Assembly: GCA_955652925.1 (NCBI GenBank)
Contig: CATPCO010000657.1
Coordinates: 1-7,130 of the forward strand
Source: an uncultured Xanthobacteraceae bacterium
GTDB taxonomy: Bacteria; Pseudomonadota; Alphaproteobacteria; Rhizobiales; Xanthobacteraceae
Reading direction: 5' to 3'
DNA: 7,130 bases
Every line of letters starts with the position of its first letter. The stretch's first letter is position 1. The position numbers and the translations under genes are program-made. The notes below the pieces were generated by a model. That model was not told the origin of the DNA. It made no database searches and saw only the letters and a program-made list of their open reading frames with translations. Shown piece after piece: positions 6,327 through 7,130 of the stretch.

Positions 6327-6372
6327 GAAAAAGCTTGTTGGGAGCGGGGAGGCCTGCCCCCCGTCCATAGAC

Positions 6373-6386
6373 CCATGCTATCATGG
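6373..6386. repeat. Short inverted repeat in the livK/Bug divergent intergenic region
   Basis: CCATG-CTAT-CATGG is a perfect 5-base inverted repeat with a 4-base spacer, about 60 bases upstream of the livK start and 144 bases upstream of the divergent receptor gene. It could be an operator controlling livK or both genes, but it is short enough to be chance. No regulator gene is visible in the window. Confidence 0.3.
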
Positions 6387-6390
6387 AACA

Positions 6391-6409
6391 GGAGGGCACG
6401 CGACCCTCC
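6391..6409. repeat. Inverted repeat with 6-base arms in the divergent intergenic region
   Basis: GGAGGG and CCCTCC flank a 7-base spacer. It lies four bases beyond the previous inverted repeat, so the two together form a compact 37-base structured patch. It could be an operator, or a hairpin in the 5' leader of the livK transcript. No T-run follows on either strand, so it is not a terminator. Confidence 0.3.
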
Positions 6410-6529
6410 AGCAGACAAAATTCGGCGTGCGAAACGTCGCAATGTGCCGGCGATTTGCACGAGCGGCTGCCGGCGCTCGCCGAGTTGGTTACCATTCGAT
6501 CTGGGACCGACCTGAGGAAGCGTGATTGC

Positions 6530-7130
6530 ATGTCCATGCTCATGCGCGTCTTGTGCTTCGTCGGTGTCCTTGCGTGGTCCAGCGCGCTGGCCGCGGAGGA
6601 ATTTCCGAACCGTTCCATCAAATTCGTCGTGCCTTTCCCTGCCGGCGGCCCGTCCGACTTCATCAGCCGCGTGCTGACGGAGAAGATGGCATCATTGCTC
6701 GGGCAGTCCATTGTGATTGAGAACCACGCCGGCGCCGGCGGACTCAACGGCATTGCCTCGGTGGCGAAGTCAAGTCCCGATGGCTACACCATCGCAATCG
6801 CGCCATCGAGCAATCTCGCGATGATGGTGAACCTGCGCGAAAGCATGCCGTTCCAGCCGCTCAAGGACCTCGCACTCATCACTCAAATCGTTTCGGTGCC
6901 GGAAATCATTGTGGTCAACGAGAATGTACCGGCGAAGACGCTGGCGGAATTCATCGCGCTTGCCAAAGCACAGCCCGGCAAGCTGGTCTTCGCTTCGACA
7001 GGTATCGGCGGAATGCCGCATATGGCCATGGAGCTGCTCGAGCTGACTGCCGGAATCCAGCTTGTGCACGTGCCCTACAGTGGTGCGGCGCCTGCCGTGA
7101 ACGACCTGCTGGGCAGCCATGTCCAGACAA
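6530..7130 (+). CDS. Bug/TctC-family periplasmic solute receptor (C-terminus cut off by the window edge)
   Basis: This is an extracytoplasmic receptor of the Bug (TctC) family, whose founding members serve tripartite tricarboxylate transporters and bind carboxylates and related solutes. The first 200 residues are visible, of about 320 usual for the family. A signal peptide spans 1-22 (M-S-M-L-M-R start, hydrophobic core 7-20, ALAA cleavage). Family motifs follow in order: FVVPFPAGGPSDFISR (32-47), IENHAGAGG (63-71), the near-invariant PDGYT (83-87), GKLVFASTGIGGMPHMA (150-166), and HVPYSGAAPAVNDLLGSHVQ (180-199). ATGs at 6530, 6536 and 6542 are all in frame. GAGGAAG at 6514-6520 favours the first or second. 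It is divergent from livK. No TctA/TctB membrane partner is in view, and Bug receptors frequently occur as orphans. The ligand cannot be assigned. Confidence 0.92.
   Translation, partial: MSMLMRVLCFVGVLAWSSALAAEEFPNRSIKFVVPFPAGGPSDFISRVLTEKMASLLGQSIVIENHAGAGGLNGIASVAKSSPDGYTIAIAPSSNLAMMVNLRESMPFQPLKDLALITQIVSVPEIIVVNENVPAKTLAEFIALAKAQPGKLVFASTGIGGMPHMAMELLELTAGIQLVHVPYSGAAPAVNDLLGSHVQT

Larger units (their letters stand above)
6315..6529. promoter_or_regulatory. Divergent intergenic region between livK-like and Bug-like genes
   Basis: This 215-base non-coding gap must hold the promoters for both divergent genes. I looked for sigma-70 and sigma-54 hexamer pairs on both strands and found none I would defend. 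The two inverted repeats at 6373-6386 and 6391-6409 and a G/C-rich patch near 6346-6360 are the only structure seen. Confidence 0.5.

Noticed and set aside
6315..6368. An 18-residue N-terminal extension of livK from the ATG at 6368
   Set aside because: It would place extra residues before the Tat motif, and no Shine-Dalgarno was recognised for it. The ATG at 6314 has a well-placed AGGAGA.
6440..6470. A sigma-54-like GGCAC...TTGC pattern on the minus strand
   Set aside because: The GG and GC elements are two bases too close (GGCACATTGC) for a -24/-12 promoter.
6154..6753. A 199-codon minus-strand frame reaching across the intergenic region into the Bug gene
   Set aside because: It is antisense to the well-supported Bug receptor and runs in another frame through the start of livK. 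It has no coding features of its own.
1..7130. CRISPR arrays, tRNA or rRNA genes, insertion sequences and attachment sites
   Set aside because: I looked for spaced direct repeats, tRNA-like cloverleaf ends, transposase motifs and terminal inverted repeats and saw none. Almost all of the window is accounted for by intact transport genes.

Overview
The window is a compact transport locus from a Gram-negative bacterium, most likely a proteobacterium. The GC-rich codon use, a Tat-exported Liv-type receptor and a Bug/TctC-family receptor all fit Hyphomicrobiales (Bradyrhizobium/Rhodopseudomonas-like) or Burkholderiales. I cannot fix the genus from the sequence alone.

Layout. Nearly everything lies on the minus strand and reads from right to left. 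The order is livK-like substrate receptor (6314-4923), a strong intrinsic terminator (4890-4865), livH-like permease (4750-3872), livM-like permease (3872-2862), livG-like ATPase (2865-2110), livF-like ATPase (2106-1384), an unrecognised exported 372-residue protein (1387-269), and an exported cupredoxin-like protein that runs off the left end (268-1). From livH onward the genes overlap or lie within a few bases of each other (TGATG, GTGA, short gap, ATGA, TGAATG), so they form one translationally coupled unit. At the right end a Bug/TctC-type receptor (6530 to the window end, cut off) is divergently transcribed. The 215-base region between it and livK carries two small inverted repeats.

How it works together. 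LivK, LivH, LivM, LivG and LivF make a complete branched-chain-amino-acid-type (HAAT) ABC importer: periplasmic receptor, two permeases and two ATPases. The real substrate cannot be read from sequence, because this receptor family also takes up amides, urea, aromatic acids and other solutes. The unusual part is the tail of the operon, where two secreted proteins, one with a copper-protein fold, are coupled to the importer genes. This suggests an extracytoplasmic accessory or metal/redox module that works with the importer. That is inference from gene order.

The main molecular oddity is the LivF-like ATPase. Its Walker A lysine is arginine (GRNGAGRTT, codon CGC), the residue after the Walker B glutamate is Ala rather than Pro, and its switch position is Ser rather than His or Gln. 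LivG has an intact Walker A, Walker B and switch His. The importer therefore probably has one competent and one impaired ATP site.
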